The notes beneath the pieces are model-generated. The model saw nothing but the letters and a program-made list of their open reading frames with translations. It was not told the DNA's origin and did not search any database. Made by a program: the position numbers and the translations under genes. Positions 1-8,699 of a stretch of 64,000 bases of DNA are shown here, one piece after another. The stretch lies in assembly GCF_001999985.1 (NCBI RefSeq), contig NZ_CP019645.1:1116001-1180000 (forward strand). The letters are read 5' to 3'. Position 1 is the first letter of the stretch. Every line of letters starts with the position of its first letter. The stretch is from Helicobacter bilis. Lineage in GTDB: Bacteria; Campylobacterota; Campylobacteria; Campylobacterales; Helicobacteraceae.

Positions 1-404
1 AGATTCTGCATGAGTTCAGCAAAAAGCTCTAAGGACTTATTTAGATTTTGTGTGCTAGATTTAATAAAATAGCGTGTATAATCAAAGCTTGTAGAAGCAT
101 TATTCACACCGCCCATTTGCTTTACTATCTCATCAAATTCACCAGCTTTTAGATTCTTTGTTGTTTTAAAATTCATGTGTTCTAGCATGTGTGCTATACC
201 GCTTTTCCCCATGACTTCATTACGAGAGCCGACTTTATAAAATACATTTGTCTCAATTACATTACTTTTATTATGCAGTGGAATCACCACGACTTGCAAA
301 CCATTTTCAAGAATCTTACTTTCATATTTTGGCAATACACTACCAAATGCAATACTACTCATTATGCAAACTCCTAATACAATTTTTTGATATAACTTCA
401 TCAT
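1..404 (-). CDS. M16-family zinc protease, N-terminal part (runs off the window)
   Basis: The translated N-terminus has a signal peptide (MMKLYQKIVLGVCIMSSIAF) followed by a strand pattern typical of pitrilysin/processing-peptidase (M16) proteins. The inverted zinc motif HxxEH is present as HMLEH at residues 72-76. About 134 residues are visible; the C-terminal half lies beyond base 1. The start ATG overlaps the pyrD stop codon by 4 nt (ATGA), which suggests translational coupling. In H. pylori the same pair (pyrD then an M16 protease) is adjacent. It is probably a periplasmic peptidase; its substrate cannot be told from sequence. Confidence 0.88.
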   Translation of the reverse strand, partial: MMKLYQKIVLGVCIMSSIAFGSVLPKYESKILENGLQVVVIPLHNKSNVIETNVFYKVGSRNEVMGKSGIAHMLEHMNFKTTKNLKAGEFDEIVKQMGGVNNASTSFDYTRYFIKSSTQNLNKSLELFAELMQN

Positions 405-1474
405 TGAATCGCTACTCCAATCGCTTCGTTTATATGCTTGAATCCATCGGCTTTTAGCTTTTCTGCTAACTCATTATTCATGCGAGATATAAGCGTTGGA
501 CCTTCATATATCATACTGCTTAGAATCTGCACTAAACTTGCCCCAAGCTTTATTCTTTCATACACTTCATTAGAATCGCCAATGCCGCCAACAGAAATAA
601 GCGTAGTTTTCTTATGAAAATTCTTCCCTAAGATTCTTAAAACCTCTTTAGATTTTGTGCTAATAGCTTTACCGCTAAGACCACCAAAGCATACATCATT
701 TTTTTTCACTGGATTTGAGACAAGGCTATAATCAATGCTTGTGTTTGTAGCAATGATCCCATTTACACCATTTTGGATAGCCGCATCGCATACAGCGAGC
801 ATAGATTCTATCTCCATATCAGGCGATATTTTAATGAAAATTGGCTTATTTGTTGTGCTTTTTGCCATCTCCATAAGCTCTTTTACAAAGCTCTCATTTT
901 GTAAATCACGCAAACCGGGCGTATTTGGCGATGAGAGATTAAAGGTGAAATAATCGCCATAGTCTTTGAGTGTATCAAGGCTTAATTCATAATTTTTTAG
1001 AGAATCACCTTGTGCGATATTCTTATTTTTGCCAATATTTATACCAAGCGGGATACAAAAGGGATATACTTCCTTTAAATGTGCCAACATTCCCCTTGCC
1101 CCGATATTATTAAAGCCCATTGCATTTTGCAAACTCTCTTCTTCTACATGGCGAAACATGCGAGGCTTTTCATTCCCATCTTGAGGCATTTGTGTAACGC
1201 TACCTAACTCTAAATATCCAAAGCCAAGACTAGCTAAAGGTCGCACCGCTTCCGCGTTTTTATCAAATCCACTTGCAAGTCCTATGGGATTGTAGAAATG
1301 CAAACCATGTATATCTTGAGCTAAATTCTCATGGATACGACAATAGCACTTTGCAATCATAGATTCAAATAATGGAATCTTTTGTGGCATTTTCATTACT
1401 TTTATTGCGAAGTTGTGAATCTTTTCGGCATCACATTTATACAAATAAGGTCGTATTTTTTTATAGAATCCCAT
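401..1474 (-). CDS. pyrD: Dihydroorotate dehydrogenase (quinone), class 2
   Basis: PyrD oxidises dihydroorotate to orotate in pyrimidine synthesis and passes electrons to the membrane quinone pool. The 357-residue length and the N-terminal helical extension (residues 1-45) fit membrane-associated class 2 enzymes. Family motifs are visible: NPIGLASGFDKNA near residue 62, NLSSPNTPGLRDLQ near residue 180 (substrate/FMN loop with the class 2 catalytic serine), IATNTS, GGLSGKAI and the phosphate-binding LISVGGI. The gene precedes the M16 protease with a 4-nt overlap. pyrE, another gene of the pathway, lies unlinked at 49.7 kb. Confidence 0.96.
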   Translation of the reverse strand: MGFYKKIRPYLYKCDAEKIHNFAIKVMKMPQKIPLFESMIAKCYCRIHENLAQDIHGLHFYNPIGLASGFDKNAEAVRPLASLGFGYLELGSVTQMPQDGNEKPRMFRHVEEESLQNAMGFNNIGARGMLAHLKEVYPFCIPLGINIGKNKNIAQGDSLKNYELSLDTLKDYGDYFTFNLSSPNTPGLRDLQNESFVKELMEMAKSTTNKPIFIKISPDMEIESMLAVCDAAIQNGVNGIIATNTSIDYSLVSNPVKKNDVCFGGLSGKAISTKSKEVLRILGKNFHKKTTLISVGGIGDSNEVYERIKLGASLVQILSSMIYEGPTLISRMNNELAEKLKADGFKHINEAIGVAIQ

Positions 1475-1568
1475 GTTTAACCCTTAATAATAAACAAAAT
1501 GCTAGATTATATCAAAACACAATAAAATCCTGCTTAATATGACAAAAAGTTTCTAAGCTTATCTATGC

Positions 1569-1574
1569 TATAAT
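1569..1574 (+). promoter_or_regulatory. Sigma-70 -10 box (TGCTATAAT) of the heptosyltransferase gene
   Basis: TATAAT preceded by TGC lies 24 bases before the start codon at 1599. The same extended form, T-T/G-N-TATAAT, precedes many genes in this window, as is usual in Campylobacterota, where a clear -35 box is often missing. Confidence 0.7.
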
Positions 1575-1598
1575 CTTAATTTCACAGAAAGGAAAAAT

Positions 1599-2681
1599 AT
1601 GAGAATTGCTATCATACGATTATCTGCATTTGGTGATGTTGTCATCGCATCAAGCATGCTTGCTGGACTTAAGGCTCTTGGGGATTATAGGATAGAATGG
1701 TTTGTTGATGAGAGATTTAGCGGTATTTTGGAGCATTCCCCTTGTATTACAAAGATTCACTCACTGCCATTTAAAAAGCTTTTAAAAAGCATAGGCGGGC
1801 TTTTAGAGATACGAAGATATTGTAAGAGTTGCGGTGAATTTGACATGGTGGTAGATATGCAGGGGCTTATAAAGTCAGCCATTGTCGGTAAATGCCTTGT
1901 GTCTAAAAAATTTGTTGGATTCTCTAAAGATGGGGCAAGGGAGGGCTTTGCTAGCTATTTTTATACACATAAGGTATCAATACCCTATGATTCTAATATC
2001 CTTGAGCGAAATTTCTCTGTGCTTTTTAGTCATATAAAAGAGTTTCAGGCAAACCCTTTTACACTTGAGCGAGTTATGCCACTGCATTCACAAGGGCTAG
2101 GCTTTAGCTATCATTTTATTGCAGAATCTCTTACTTCGCATTTTTCAGCACTAAATCATATGGAAGAAAAGCCCTATACTTTTTTATTTATCCTTGAAGC
2201 TTCTATTAAAGAGAAAATGTATCCAATAGAAAAATACGCAAAATTAGCACAATTACTGCAAGGCTTATTGCAAAATTGCCATTTTCACATTCTATGGAAT
2301 GAGGATAAAGACAGGGCAGATTCTATGCTTACGCTGTTAAAAAAGCAAGGATTAAAGGCTACGCAGCTTGATAAGCTTGACTTTAATAGCTTGAAATTTG
2401 TATTAAGACAGGTTGATTGTGCTATCGGTGGTGATACAGGCGTAACGCATCTTGCATGGGCTATGGGGACAAACTGCATTACACTTTATGGGAATAACAC
2501 AGAGAGTAGCGGTAAAAACATGCGAGATACAAAGCTTAGCCGTGTATTGCTTGGGAATCCTTATGTCGTCTCAAAAGGCACAAACTTTGAGATTGAAAGC
2601 ATAGAACCACGAGAGATATTTGAAGTCTTTAAACACAATGTGCTTGAATCTTTAGGAGCTTTAGAATCTTTGCAAGAGTGA
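1599..2681 (+). CDS. waaC: Lipopolysaccharide heptosyltransferase I (GT9 family)
   Basis: The protein (360 residues) begins MRIAIIRLSAFGDVVIASSM, the N-terminal signature of GT9 ADP-heptose:LPS heptosyltransferases. The C-terminal nucleotide-sugar site is IGGDTGVTHLAWAMGT at about residues 275-290, followed by LYGNNTE. WaaC adds the first heptose to Kdo in the lipo-oligosaccharide inner core and works at the cytoplasmic face of the inner membrane. WaaC rather than WaaF is chosen from the opening motif and length; that choice is less certain than the family. The gene is monocistronic, with AAGGAAAA upstream of the ATG. Confidence 0.85.
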   Translation: MRIAIIRLSAFGDVVIASSMLAGLKALGDYRIEWFVDERFSGILEHSPCITKIHSLPFKKLLKSIGGLLEIRRYCKSCGEFDMVVDMQGLIKSAIVGKCLVSKKFVGFSKDGAREGFASYFYTHKVSIPYDSNILERNFSVLFSHIKEFQANPFTLERVMPLHSQGLGFSYHFIAESLTSHFSALNHMEEKPYTFLFILEASIKEKMYPIEKYAKLAQLLQGLLQNCHFHILWNEDKDRADSMLTLLKKQGLKATQLDKLDFNSLKFVLRQVDCAIGGDTGVTHLAWAMGTNCITLYGNNTESSGKNMRDTKLSRVLLGNPYVVSKGTNFEIESIEPREIFEVFKHNVLESLGALESLQE

Positions 2682-2770
2682 GTAATCATTGCGAATATGC
2701 TTTTAAGCTTTGTCTTAGTTATCTTTTTGTAAAATAAGCCGATTTGCCATTAAATTGAAAAGGAGAAATC

Positions 2771-3541
2771 ATGGTAAAAATGTATAAAAGGCTAGGATTA
2801 AGTATCGTGTTGGCAAGTGTGCTTGGAGTGAGTGCGAATGCGGCTTGTGATTCTATAATTTGTGTCGGTGGTAATGTCGGTATCGGTGGAATCTATACTG
2901 ATTTTGGTGGTAATAATAGAGCAGATGGGGATTTTAAGGGCGGCTATGGTGCGTTAGATATTGACTTAATCGTTATACGGCGATTACTATTTTCTTTAAA
3001 CTTGAAGGGTGGCTCTGGGTCTATGGGCGTTTATGGACCAGATTTTACAGACAATCTTAATGGCAGTCTGCTTGGTGGCAATGTGGGTGCATTTGCGGCG
3101 ACACATTTCAAAATAGGATTCAATGTTGCAAGTTTAGAATCTCCGCTTTATATCAGTTTCATTGGCGGTGTTGATGGATATGCGGGTGCGTTTGGCTATG
3201 GCTTGGCAATGTATGGTGCGGAGTTGCAAGGCAGGAAGTCATTTGGCGGAAGAACTAGTCTATTATATAGCTTTGGCGGCGGTGCGGCAAATTCGATATA
3301 TGCTTTCGCACAAGGCAAGGCAGAGGCGGCAAATGGTGGCACAGGTGATGTTGGATATAGTCTGTTTGGCTCTCTTGGTGTGGATATAAGCATGACAAGA
3401 AATCTAGGATTCTATATCAAAGCCATTGCAAAGTATTATAATATACCAGCAAGTAGTCCCGTGCAAATCAATAATCAAACTATAACTCTTCCCCATGCCA
3501 ACGCATGGACTACCATGCTAGAGACTGGACTTAGATTCTAA
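2771..3541 (+). CDS. Predicted outer-membrane beta-barrel protein
   Basis: A signal peptide ends in VSANA before ACDS. The 256-residue protein is glycine-rich with alternating hydrophobic and polar residues and ends in an aromatic residue (TMLETGLRF), the usual C-terminal signature of outer-membrane barrels. A cysteine pair (CDSIIC) directly follows the signal peptide and may form a disulfide. The start is supported by AAGGAG six bases upstream. It resembles the small Helicobacter OMPs in style, but no named family can be fixed from sequence alone. It could be an autotransporter-like or porin-like barrel. Confidence 0.6.
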   Translation: MVKMYKRLGLSIVLASVLGVSANAACDSIICVGGNVGIGGIYTDFGGNNRADGDFKGGYGALDIDLIVIRRLLFSLNLKGGSGSMGVYGPDFTDNLNGSLLGGNVGAFAATHFKIGFNVASLESPLYISFIGGVDGYAGAFGYGLAMYGAELQGRKSFGGRTSLLYSFGGGAANSIYAFAQGKAEAANGGTGDVGYSLFGSLGVDISMTRNLGFYIKAIAKYYNIPASSPVQINNQTITLPHANAWTTMLETGLRF

Positions 3542-3848
3542 GCATTTGGCTGAATTTAGAGAGTTGCTATCTGTGAGAATTGGATTAGACTTGTTGATAT
3601 GCTATATAGTCTAGATATTTTCTCAAATGCGATTGGGTTGTGCGTTTGATTATGCTTGGGTTAGTGTTTATGTTCTACACAATCGTTTATTGTAGGGTCT
3701 TGATCGACTTCTAAGAGGCAGGAGTTGTATCAAAAGTGTATGTAAAGAAAGGATAAATGTTTGGTTATATCCTGTGATATGCAGTTTGTAGCCTCAAATT
3801 TACATGGTTCCACATTGCAGACTTCTGTTATTCAAACCTAATACTACA
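3542..3848. other. Intergenic stretch, nothing recognised
   Basis: This 307-base gap separates the converging barrel-protein and agmatine deiminase genes. I see no credible reading frame, no hairpin followed by T residues and no copy of the dispersed repeats found elsewhere. Confidence 0.5.
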
Positions 3849-5012
3849 CTAATGTATCTGCATGCTAACACAATGCAAACTTCCATGTTGTTGTATCAAT
3901 GCTTCGCAGTTTATGCTTATGACATTATAGTCTGGTAGGGCTTTCTTTAGTATTTGTAGTGCGGTAAGGTCTGTTGGTTTATTATAGGTTGGCATAAGCA
4001 AAACTTTTTGATTTAAGAATAAGAAATTGACATAGCTTGCGGGCAGGTTGTTAGTAGGTAAATTATCATTAGATAGATTATTTACAAGCGAATTATTATT
4101 TATAGAATCTTCATCACACTTTGCTACATAATCGCAAAATGGAAGTGGCACAAGGTTTAGATTATGTGTCTTTGCAAGAGATTCTAGCTCATGTTCCATA
4201 GCATTTAACGCACTGAAATGCGGATTATTTAAATCATCGCATTTAATGTAGGCAATGGTGTTTTCATTGATAAATCTAGCAAGGGTATCAATATGGCTAT
4301 CTGTATCATCACCAAGCAAAAATCCATGATTAAGCCATAGAATCTTTTCTACTTGCAATGTGCTTTTAAGATTTTCTTCAATCTCTTCTTTGCTTAAATG
4401 CGGATTGCGATTTGCCTCGAGTAAGCATTGCGTATTTGTAAGCAAAAGTCCATTGCCATTATAGTCAATACTTCCGCCCTCAAGTATCATACCATAGGTT
4501 TCCATATTCTCAAAAAGCCCTATTTCATGTAGTTTAGTGTTTAGCTTATTATCAAGATTTGCAGGGTATTTTAGCCCCCAACCATTGAATCCAAAGTTTG
4601 CATAGATATGCTCTTCTTCTGTTTCTTTGTTGATGATTTTATCTAGGATTCCAAGTTTATTGGTTTTGGTTTTACTACCTAGCATAGCATTTGTGATTTG
4701 TGCTAAAACTTGTGAGTGTTGCTTTTTCACAGAAATGGCAATACTATCTCTAGCCCATAAGTCATTGCTCTCTAGCTCGATAATCTTGCATGGATACGCC
4801 TTTGTTTCAAGTGTGGATAGAAAGTCTTGCAATCTCGTCTTAGCACCATTATCCTTTGGATGCACGATGAGAAATAAAGGCTCAACCTTTAGAATCTCTG
4901 TAATCAAACTTTCATAACATTCTTGCACTTCCTCTAGATTCGCATTAAAATCACAAAATACATGCGGATAAATAAGCACGATCCCTTTTTGCTCTTCCCA
5001 TTCTGCAAACAT
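3849..5012 (-). CDS. aguA: Agmatine deiminase (peptidyl-arginine deiminase family)
   Basis: The enzyme hydrolyses agmatine to N-carbamoylputrescine and ammonia, a step in putrescine synthesis. The N-terminus MFAEWEEQKGIVLIYPH is family-typical. Visible sites are the LEGGSIDYNG substrate loop, the catalytic histidine in DSHIDT, and the catalytic cysteine near the C-terminus in GSLHCVSMQ. Residues about 305-330 contain an Asn/Leu-rich insert (NNNSLVNNLSNDNLPTNNL) that looks like in-frame low-complexity expansion. The ribosome site is an unusually full AGGAGGT at 5018-5024. The gene is divergent from tsaD. Confidence 0.92.
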   Translation of the reverse strand: MFAEWEEQKGIVLIYPHVFCDFNANLEEVQECYESLITEILKVEPLFLIVHPKDNGAKTRLQDFLSTLETKAYPCKIIELESNDLWARDSIAISVKKQHSQVLAQITNAMLGSKTKTNKLGILDKIINKETEEEHIYANFGFNGWGLKYPANLDNKLNTKLHEIGLFENMETYGMILEGGSIDYNGNGLLLTNTQCLLEANRNPHLSKEEIEENLKSTLQVEKILWLNHGFLLGDDTDSHIDTLARFINENTIAYIKCDDLNNPHFSALNAMEHELESLAKTHNLNLVPLPFCDYVAKCDEDSINNNSLVNNLSNDNLPTNNLPASYVNFLFLNQKVLLMPTYNKPTDLTALQILKKALPDYNVISINCEALIQQHGSLHCVSMQIH

Positions 5013-5090
5013 GTTCTACCTCCTAAGACTTACAAATACTTACTTCTTTGATACAATTATACATTAAAACATAACACTTAAAGAGAAAAT

Positions 5091-6200
5091 ATGCGGATTT
5101 TAAGTATTGAATCAAGTTGCGATGATAGTGCATTAGCATACACAGATGGCACTAATACAAAGCTTTTATGGCATGAAAAGATTTCACAGGAAGCCTCGCA
5201 TAGCCATTATGGCGGTGTTGTGCCAGAGCTTGCCTCAAGGCTTTTTGCAAGGGATTTAGTCCAGCTATTAGAAAATTTTAAGCAAAATTTTTCACTAAAA
5301 GATATAACCCATATCGCAGCAACAAATGAGCCGGGCTTATCTACCTCACTCTTAGAGGGCGTAATAATGGCAAAGGCTTTAGCCCTATCTCTAAATATCC
5401 CTCTACTTGGCATAAATCATTTAAAAGGGCATATATACTCACTTTTTATAGAATCTGAAGCGATTTTGCCACTTTGCGTTTTGCTTGTATCAGGTGGGCA
5501 TACAATGCTACTTGAATGTTATAGCTACAATGATATGCGAGTGATTGCAAATACACTTGATGATAGCTTTGGGGAATGCTATGACAAAGCAGCCAAAATG
5601 CTAGGGCTTGGCTATCCGGGTGGTATGATTATAGATTCTATGGCACAAATGGCATTAAAAGAAAATATTGCCCCCATAGCCTTACCCATACCGCTTGTAA
5701 ATCAAAATATACAAAGCTTTAGTTTCTCGGGGTTAAAAAATGCGTTTCGCTTGCAGCTTGAAAAAATGGAGTTAAAAAACTTTATACAAGATTCTAAAAC
5801 ACAAGATATAAAAAATAGCACACAAGCAAAGGCACTAGCCTTAGGATTGCAAGAGAGTGCGACAACGCATCTTATCCAAAAATGCAGGTCCTATATGAAG
5901 CAAAATAGCCATATCAAGCACTTTGCTATCGTAGGTGGGGCTAGCGCAAACTCTATGCTAAGAGAGAAGGCACAATCCCTAGCCGCACAATTTGATAACA
6001 AGCTATTAATGAGTGAGTTAAAATATTGTAGTGATAATGCCGCAATGATAGGCAGAGCCGCTATCGCTAAAATACAATATGAAAATATGATAGACATAGA
6101 ATCTAAAAACAAAACAATACAGAATCTAGATTCTAGAATCTACAATCCCCTATCCTTACAAGTATCCCCCCGCAATACAGAAATAGATACACAATCTTAA
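5091..6200 (+). CDS. tsaD: tRNA N6-threonylcarbamoyladenosine transferase TsaD
   Basis: TsaD transfers threonylcarbamoyl from threonylcarbamoyl-AMP to A37 of ANN-decoding tRNAs. It has the ASKHA-fold opening ILSIESSCDDSALAY, the YGGVVPELASR segment and the metal-binding H-x3-H in INHLKGHIYS (His110, His114). LLVSGGHT is the phosphate-binding loop, and SFSGLKNAFR and GGASANSMLR are also conserved. At 369 residues it is slightly longer than usual because of a tail after IYNPLSLQ. It stands alone, 78 bases from the divergent aguA. Confidence 0.95.
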   Translation: MRILSIESSCDDSALAYTDGTNTKLLWHEKISQEASHSHYGGVVPELASRLFARDLVQLLENFKQNFSLKDITHIAATNEPGLSTSLLEGVIMAKALALSLNIPLLGINHLKGHIYSLFIESEAILPLCVLLVSGGHTMLLECYSYNDMRVIANTLDDSFGECYDKAAKMLGLGYPGGMIIDSMAQMALKENIAPIALPIPLVNQNIQSFSFSGLKNAFRLQLEKMELKNFIQDSKTQDIKNSTQAKALALGLQESATTHLIQKCRSYMKQNSHIKHFAIVGGASANSMLREKAQSLAAQFDNKLLMSELKYCSDNAAMIGRAAIAKIQYENMIDIESKNKTIQNLDSRIYNPLSLQVSPRNTEIDTQS

Positions 6201-6453
6201 AAAACTAAATTCCATACCAATTAACCGACATTTTTTCATTGTCAAGTCGCTATATTTACTCTAAGTTGAAATAAAAAAGGCTTGGTAAATACTCTTTATA
6301 TTGTAATTTATATAAAGTGGCTTACTAAACATAAATAAGTATGTTTCACATGGTAAAACACCATTCAACAATAGCTATATGTTTATACACCCCATAAAAC
6401 ATATATGAAAATATAAAAACAAGTATAATAAACTACAAAGTATTATCTAGTCT

Positions 6454-7266
6454 TTACTGCACACCAGCTTCGTTTAATTCTCTATAAGCATCACAGCCAC
6501 CTTGATACCCCATATCACACGCATCGCCAAATAGCTTTTTTGCCTTACTTTTATTCTGTTTTACACCTTCGCCATCAGCATACATTACTCCAAGATTAGA
6601 ACAACCAAGAGCATTACCACTATTACATGCTTTTTGAAACAACTCCGCCGCTTTTTTGTAGTCTTGTTTTACGCCTTCGCCATCAGCATACATTACCCCA
6701 AGATTATAGCAACCACCAGCATTACCACTATTACATGCTTTTTGATATAATTCTGTCGCTTTTTTGTAGTCTTGTTTTACGCCTTTGCCATCACGATACA
6801 TGACTCCAAGATTAGAACAACCAAGAGCATTACCACTATTACATGCTTTTTGAAACAATTCCGCCGCTTTTTTGTAGTCTTGTTTTACGCCTTTGCCATC
6901 ACAATACATGACTCCAAGATTAGAACAACCAAGAGCATTACCACTATTACATGCTTTTTGAAACAATTCCGCCGCTTTTTTGTAGTCTTGTTTTACGCCT
7001 TTACCATTAGCATACATTAAGCCAAGATTATAGCAACCAAGAGCATCACCACCATTACATGCTTTTTGATATAATTCTGCCGCTTTTTTATAGTCTTGCT
7101 TGAAAGGATAACCAAAATCATACATATTTCCAAGATCAACACAAGCACCAGCATTACCGCCATTACAATCTTTCTCTAAACTTTTTACTTCATCATCAAG
7201 TGCAAATGCAACACTCATACCCACACACAATGTCAAAACAATACGCTTGCATAGCTTCTGTATCAT
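6454..7266 (-). CDS. Secreted Sel1-like repeat protein of the Hcp (Helicobacter cysteine-rich protein) type
   Basis: After a signal peptide (MIQKLCKRIVLTLCVGMSVA) the protein has six full 36-residue Sel1-like repeats beginning at residues 38, 74, 110, 146, 182 and 218, plus a partial seventh. Each repeat follows the pattern C-x-NLGxMY-x-DGKGVKQDYKKAAELFQKAC. Cysteines pair across repeat borders, as in H. pylori Hcp proteins, whose disulfide-linked helices are secreted and some of which bind penicillin. Here no enzymatic residue can be inferred. Repeats 3 and 4 are almost identical, pointing to recent duplication. Confidence 0.9.
   Translation of the reverse strand: MIQKLCKRIVLTLCVGMSVAFALDDEVKSLEKDCNGGNAGACVDLGNMYDFGYPFKQDYKKAAELYQKACNGGDALGCYNLGLMYANGKGVKQDYKKAAELFQKACNSGNALGCSNLGVMYCDGKGVKQDYKKAAELFQKACNSGNALGCSNLGVMYRDGKGVKQDYKKATELYQKACNSGNAGGCYNLGVMYADGEGVKQDYKKAAELFQKACNSGNALGCSNLGVMYADGEGVKQNKSKAKKLFGDACDMGYQGGCDAYRELNEAGVQ
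6508..7155 (-). repeat. Six tandem 108-bp repeats inside the Sel1-repeat gene
   Basis: The coding DNA repeats with a 108-bp period matching the 36-residue protein unit. Several units are near-identical at nucleotide level, so unit number could change by recombination without frame loss. Confidence 0.85.
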
Positions 7267-7467
7267 AGAATATCCTTAAATTAAAGTTAGCATAAATGAG
7301 CGATTATAAAATAATAATTACAACACGCTTAAATTATTGAAACTTTATCTAATTTATATAAAAAGATTTAACTTAAAAACTTGAGGTTGCTAAGATTGCA
7401 TATAAAATACTCAAAAGATTCTATCTCTAAAATACTTCGCTTTCATAATGGTGGCTTTACAAACTAT

Positions 7468-7569
7468 CATAAAGACTAAAGATATTTCGCTACGCTCAAT
7501 ATGACAATTTGTTATAAAATTTAAATTCTTGCTATTTTGCACCGCTACGCCCTGCACCCGCCCAAATGG
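7468..7569 (-). repeat. Dispersed composite repeat, intergenic copy
   Basis: Read on the minus strand, the sequence starts TTGTCATATTGAGCGTAGCG and continues AAATATCTTTAGT, matching the head of the element found inside the restriction gene at 33360. On the plus strand it is followed by a GC-richer tail (CCCTGCACCCGCCCA at 7550-7564), which also follows the copy at 33360-33470. The outer left border is unclear because the distal arm is degenerate. Confidence 0.7.
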
Positions 7570-7683
7570 TTAAGAATCTAACTCTTTTCAAAATACACAC
7601 CAAACCCCAATAAAACAGAATCCACAACATATACCCCAAAAAAAACAAAAAGATTCTATAAATAACCTAAAAAACACAAAAAT

Positions 7684-7697
7684 GGAAAGTTTTTTGC
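7684..7697 (+). promoter_or_regulatory. Sigma-54 promoter of the flagellar rod/hook gene
   Basis: GG at 7684-7685 and GC at 7696-7697 are separated by exactly ten bases (TGGAAAGTTTTTTGCTT), the RpoN -24/-12 pattern used for middle flagellar genes in Helicobacter. It lies 33 bases before the start codon of the gene at 7731. Confidence 0.75.
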
Positions 7698-7730
7698 TTA
7701 TAATCACAAAACAATTCTAAGGATAGAACT

Positions 7731-8588
7731 ATGCAAACAGGATATTATGGTGCAACAGGCGGTATGATTACGCAGTTTAATCGACTCGATGTAATCTCAA
7801 ATAATCTAGCAAATCTCAATACAAATGGATTCAAACGCGATGATGTTGTGATAGGCGATTTTTTGCGTATGGTGCAAGGACATCAAGACACTCTGCCTAT
7901 ACCTGATGAGACAAAGGCAGCAGCAAAGTTTATAAATCGCACAATGACTCGTGTGCCTACAATCGCAGAGGAATATACAGATTTTAGCGTTGGTGCTATG
8001 GAGCAAACTGAAAATACGCTTGATTTTGCTTTGAAAGCACCGAATACATTTTTTGCCGTGCAAACGCCAAATGGCATTGCCTATACGCGAAATGGTAGCT
8101 TTAGTATAAGCGATGATGGCTATCTTGTAACGCAAGAGGGATTCCATGTATTATCTCGCGATGGTATCGACAATGAGGGCGGAATCTTAATGAATGCAAA
8201 CATGCAAATAAATGTCGATACAAATGGAAATGTAAGCTTTAAAGAGCTTGGTAATGAGGGCATGGCAGATAATATTGCTGGTGGGAGTTTAGCTATCGTT
8301 ACTTTTGATAATCCAAAGTTTTTGAAAAAAATCGGTGGTAGCCTTTATATCGAAGAGAGAAAAGAGCCAGATAATACAGACTCAGAAGGTCTAGCAGGGG
8401 CAAATCTTGTCTATAATAGCGGGGCAGTTACACAAGGATTTTTAGAAAAAAGTAATGTCAATGCAGTGCTAGAAATGACAGGCATGATTGAGACAAATAG
8501 GCTTGTAGATATGTATTCTCGCGTGATGAAAACGCATATGGACGAGCTGAATGCAGAGGCGATAAATAAACTTGCTGCTAGGGGATAA
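7731..8588 (+). CDS. Flagellar hook-basal body protein, FlgF/FlgG family
   Basis: The 285-residue protein starts MQTGYYGATGGMITQFNRLD and has the rod-protein motif ISNNLANLNTNGFKRD at about residues 24-39. The C-terminus carries the matching heptad helix (NVNAVLEMTGMIETNRLVDMYSRVM), as in rod and hook proteins. It closely resembles the H. pylori FlgG paralogue that is distinct from the main distal-rod FlgG, so FlgF or a FlgG homologue is likely. It forms part of the periplasmic rod. The RpoN-type promoter just upstream, and rpoN just downstream, fit its class. Confidence 0.9.
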   Translation: MQTGYYGATGGMITQFNRLDVISNNLANLNTNGFKRDDVVIGDFLRMVQGHQDTLPIPDETKAAAKFINRTMTRVPTIAEEYTDFSVGAMEQTENTLDFALKAPNTFFAVQTPNGIAYTRNGSFSISDDGYLVTQEGFHVLSRDGIDNEGGILMNANMQINVDTNGNVSFKELGNEGMADNIAGGSLAIVTFDNPKFLKKIGGSLYIEERKEPDNTDSEGLAGANLVYNSGAVTQGFLEKSNVNAVLEMTGMIETNRLVDMYSRVMKTHMDELNAEAINKLAARG

Positions 8589-8699
8589 GTGATTTCATAA
8601 TCTAGTCTTCATATAGCCTTACTCAAGTGATTTTTAGCTAGAAAAGTCTAGTTTTTTGCTACAATTACACATTAAGATTCTAAAAAGGCGTGTGTTGTA

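Larger units (their letters stand above)
7267..7730. other. Intergenic region with a dispersed-repeat copy and a sigma-54 promoter
   Basis: The 464-base gap between the Sel1-repeat gene and the flagellar gene has no credible reading frame. It contains one intergenic copy of the composite dispersed repeat (about 7468-7569) and, near its end, a sigma-54 promoter (7684-7697). Confidence 0.6.

Noticed and set aside
6508-7155. Regular repeats considered as a CRISPR array.
   Set aside because: The 108-bp period encodes Sel1-like repeats, there are no unique spacers and no cas genes.
7806-8147. A 113-codon minus-strand reading frame inside the flagellar rod gene.
   Set aside because: It is antisense to a conserved gene, and its composition is that of a reversed codon pattern.
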